Part shown: one piece after another, positions 62,601 to 64,000 of the stretch
Layout: every line of letters begins with the position of its first letter
Numbering within the stretch: the first letter of the stretch is position 1
Origin: Anaerolinea sp.
Lineage (GTDB): Bacteria; Chloroflexota; Anaerolineae; Anaerolineales; Anaerolineaceae
Direction: 5' to 3'
Assembly (NCBI GenBank): GCA_029975055.1
Contig: JARKPU010000067.1
Location: forward strand, 1-64,000
Length of the DNA stretch: 64,000 bases
Program-made: the position numbers and the translations under genes
Notes under the pieces: generated by a model
Databases searched by the model: none
Told to the model about the DNA's origin: nothing
Seen by the model: the letters and a program-made list of their open reading frames with translations, nothing else

Positions 62601-63502
62601 TGGTCACCAAGTTCCGCAACCACCAGACCAAAACCGGCAAGGATATGGGCTTTGTGACCCTCGAGGATATCCAGGGCAGCATCGAGCTGGTGGTCTTCCC
62701 GAAGGTGTGGGATCAATACCACACGCTGGTGCAGATGGACGCGGTGCTGATCGCCGAAGGCAAGGTGGATGCCGAAGGCGGCGACCCGAAGGTGCTGGTG
62801 GATAAGCTCATCGAGGCCCCGCTGGATTCAGAGGGCGAAGCCGCAGGGTTCGCCGCGCAGGGCTTCAACGACGGCTTCACCCCCGGCGAAGACGACGAGC
62901 TGGAATATATTCCCAACCCGCGCGATCAGCGCCGGGTGGCCGAGCAGCCCGCCCCTCCGCCCAAGTTGCCCGATCGGAGCGCGCTGCCCCCCGAAGACGA
63001 CCTGACCCCGCCCGAAGAACCCCCCGACTGGGGCCTGGGAGAGGTGATCCCGGCCCCCCGGCCCGCGCAGCCGGCCCGGGCTGCGGCGCGGCCTCAAGCC
63101 CAACCCGCGCCCGAGGCCCCTCAGCCCGCCGATGACCCCCCCGCTCAGGCCGTGGCGGTGGAAGAGATTGTCCCGCCGCTCAACCTGCCTGCCGCGCCGT
63201 TCTTCATCTCTCCCGCGCTGCAGAGCGCCGCGCAGGAGAGCAGCGAGCCGCGCATGGTCACGGTGGTGCTGCGCTCCACCGGCGACCGCGAGCGCGACGT
63301 GCGCCGCCTCAAGCGCACTTTCGGGGTGTTGAACTCCTTCCCCGGCCACGATCGCTTCGCCTTCCTCATTTTCGAGGGCAGCCGCCAGCACCAGCTGGAG
63401 TTCCCCAACAACACCACGGGCATCTCGCCGCTGCTCATCCAGAAGCTGGTGGAGCTGGTCGGCGAGGATAACGTCCGGGTGGATCCCATCCGCATCCATT
63501 AG
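59627..63502 (+). CDS. dnaE: DNA polymerase III alpha subunit
   Basis: 1291 aa, somewhat longer than the usual 1100-1200. The N-terminal PHP domain has HLHVHTQYSLLDG. The catalytic palm has PDIDLDFQDD with D397 and D399. The helix-hairpin-helix and OB-fold regions follow (MVTKFRNHQTKTGKDMGFVTLEDIQGSIELVVFPKVW). The extra length is a Pro/Ala/Glu-rich linker (about 1105-1200), then a small folded C-terminal domain (TVVLRSTGDRERDVRRLKRTF...HQLEFPNNTTGISPLLIQKL). It replicates the chromosome; HolA, also in the window, belongs to its clamp loader. Confidence 0.96.
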   Translation: MSFAHLHVHTQYSLLDGFSDPKKLVARAKELGMPAVAITDHGTMHGVIEFFNAAQAAGIKPIIGLEAYLAQRRMTDKDAKLDKQSHHLLLLAENQTGYQNLLKIASAAQLEGFYYYPRIDREFLAEHAEGLICSTGCMSSEVPRAIREKGPEEARKLLDWYYDVFGAENFFFELQEHAIPELHEMNKTLMQLGKRYNARYIATNDTHYINPEDARLQDILLCIQTGNLLSEPNRFKMSVDTFYLRSPEEMARLFAHTPEALSNTLLVAERCNVDLSNKGYHLPRFTVPEGFTTETYLRALCEEGLKRRYGPRAGDAEVRERLEYELRVIHEMGFDAYFLIVWDLCREASRRGIWYNARGSAAGSLVAYTLDITLVEPIQFGLIFERFLNPGRISMPDIDLDFQDDRRPELIKYTAEKYGSDRVAQIITFGTLGARAAIRDVGRVMDIPLAEVDRVSKLVPNIPGKPVSIQDALEQVPDFKKVYSEAPYLKDLIDTAARMEGVVRNAGTHAAGVVISDEPVVSYIPLHRPTGAVDETSPIKAVTQFEMSIIESLGLLKVDFLGLATLTIMQRACHLIEQRHGVKLNLSNIPTDDPETYEFLSAGHTAGVFQLEGSGMTRFLVQMRPRNLDNVIAMVALYRPGPLEFIPLYIRRMHGEEQTVYTHPRLEPIFCDTYGIPVYQEQIMRAAVELAGYTLSEADELRKVIAKKQKEKLEKQQKKFVKGAVERGIEQAVAEKIFADWEEFARYGFNKSHAADYGVIAVQTAYLKAHYTVEYMTALLSASKNDTAKVAFYVADCRSMGIDVLPPDVNASEWDFSIEDCRTSKCAIRFGMGAVKNVGWDSVDRILKARAKDGPFTSLNDFASRVDLRAVGKRSLECLVKVGAFDQFGGRKALLEALDQILSVSASHFRAAQSGQLSFFGSIAGVEDEIKLPFAPGLDTREQLEWERELIGLYVSDHPLTPYMNFLKERVTHFSGSLHEAPNRSQVVVAGMVTKFRNHQTKTGKDMGFVTLEDIQGSIELVVFPKVWDQYHTLVQMDAVLIAEGKVDAEGGDPKVLVDKLIEAPLDSEGEAAGFAAQGFNDGFTPGEDDELEYIPNPRDQRRVAEQPAPPPKLPDRSALPPEDDLTPPEEPPDWGLGEVIPAPRPAQPARAAARPQAQPAPEAPQPADDPPAQAVAVEEIVPPLNLPAAPFFISPALQSAAQESSEPRMVTVVLRSTGDRERDVRRLKRTFGVLNSFPGHDRFAFLIFEGSRQHQLEFPNNTTGISPLLIQKLVELVGEDNVRVDPIRIH

Positions 63503-63512
63503 CCGTCAGGAA

Positions 63513-63560
63513 AAAGAAGAGGCGTTTTGGCCCGTGCGTGAGCCAAAGCGCCTCTTCTTT
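63513..63560. terminator. bidirectional terminator between dnaE and lysS
   Basis: Arms AAAGAAGAGGCG / CGCCTCTTCTTT with inner TTTGGC/GCCAAA pairing. It lies 10 nt past the dnaE stop and 26 nt past the lysS stop. Confidence 0.9.
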
Positions 63561-63586
63561 TCTGTAAACCCGGCTAGACCTGCGGC

Positions 63587-64000
63587 CTACTCCCCCTCGT
63601 TGCGCAGGTGCGGGAAGAGCAGCACCTCGCGGATGGTGTGCCGGTCGGTGAGCAGCATCGTCAGCCGGTCGATGCCCATGCCGAATCCGCCGCACGGCGG
63701 CATGCCGTATGACATGGCGCGCAGGTAGTCCTCATCCATCGGGTGGCGTTCTTCGTCGCCGGTTTCGTAATCGCGGCCCATCTCCAGGAAGCGCTGTTCC
63801 TGATCGAGCGGGTCGTTCAGCTCGGTGAAGGCGTTGCACAGTTCCATCCCGGCCACATAGCCCTCGAAGCGCTCCACCGTGTGCGAATCGCCGGGCATGG
63901 ATTTCGCCAGCGGCGAGATATCGCGCGGGTAATTATAGAGGAAGGTCGGCTGGATGAGCGTCGGCTCGAGGAAATCGCCCAGCAGCCCGTCGATCAACTT
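63587..64000 (-). CDS. lysS: lysyl-tRNA synthetase, class II (C-terminal part)
   Basis: Only the last 137 residues are inside; the gene continues past base 64000. The class II core end is clear: [17 protein letters not shown] (substrate region), [27 protein letters not shown], and motif 3 [15 protein letters not shown], ending FPHLRNEGE. It charges tRNA-Lys. LysU-type and PoxA/EpmA paralogues share this end, but FELNDP-like context and length favour LysS. Confidence 0.92.
   Translation of the reverse strand, partial: KLIDGLLGDFLEPTLIQPTFLYNYPRDISPLAKSMPGDSHTVERFEGYVAGMELCNAFTELNDPLDQEQRFLEMGRDYETGDEERHPMDEDYLRAMSYGMPPCGGFGMGIDRLTMLLTDRHTIREVLLFPHLRNEGE

Overview
The window is GC-rich, densely packed bacterial chromosome. 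It most resembles a Chloroflexota genome of the Anaerolineae type. Reasons: a bacterial translin-like protein, a DUF6391 protein, long GAF-repeat histidine kinases, many -10 boxes abutting ATG codons, and PT-rich lipoproteins with WD40/SH3 domains. There is no rRNA, tRNA, CRISPR array, prophage or plasmid backbone. The assignment is inference from gene content.

Layout. 0-4.4 kb: a NatAB-type ABC exporter behind an unusual CPBP protease/alpha-beta hydrolase fusion (minus). 4.6-14.5 kb: a degenerate DNA-methylase-like zinc-ribbon protein, a 1260-aa GAF histidine kinase with a FIST partner, a WD40/SH3 lipoprotein and a PhzF isomerase (plus). 14.5-28.5 kb (minus): a giant secreted M23-like multidomain protein, HolA, DUF6391, a PucC-family transporter, RadA, a PAS/HD-GYP sensor and ClpC. 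28.9-38.8 kb: a lipid kinase, a helicase-associated (Helicase_C_3) protein, a KBL/KAT2-type PLP enzyme, DUF2917, an EamA permease, an Ada-like repair protein, a tandem-repeat tract, a MocR regulator and a zinc-ribbon protein. 38.8-40.4 kb: the infC-rpmI-rplT cluster, with infC apparently starting at AUC. 40.5-42.4 kb (minus): ssb, translin-like, and a Cas4-like nuclease split into two membrane-anchored halves. 42.5-48.5 kb: an MFS exporter behind a MITE, a response regulator, a lytic transglycosylase, and a PP2C/FHA pair. 48.8-58.7 kb: glycan genes (galE, GT2, two large membrane proteins), a probable selenocysteine peroxiredoxin-mycoredoxin fusion, an aldo/keto reductase, a GNAT enzyme and an unrecognised cysteine-motif protein. 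58.9-64 kb: flavodoxin, DnaE, and the 3' part of lysS running off the window.

Strongest unusual signals: (1) an in-frame UGA exactly at the peroxidatic cysteine of an AhpE-like peroxiredoxin, followed by a SECIS-like hairpin and fused to a WCxxC redoxin domain. (2) The ssb-translin-split-Cas4 cluster, a candidate nucleic-acid-processing module whose 4Fe-4S ligands would come from two polypeptides. (3) Six copies of a 70-bp palindromic element with imperfect terminal repeats and 8-bp flanking direct repeats. (4) A recurring -10 box placed 6-8 nt before ATG with no Shine-Dalgarno, indicating leaderless transcripts. (5) A second MITE with 14-bp perfect terminal repeats and a 7-bp target duplication.

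Start codons were moved from the longest possible ORF wherever a Shine-Dalgarno, a promoter or family length argued for it; this is stated per gene.
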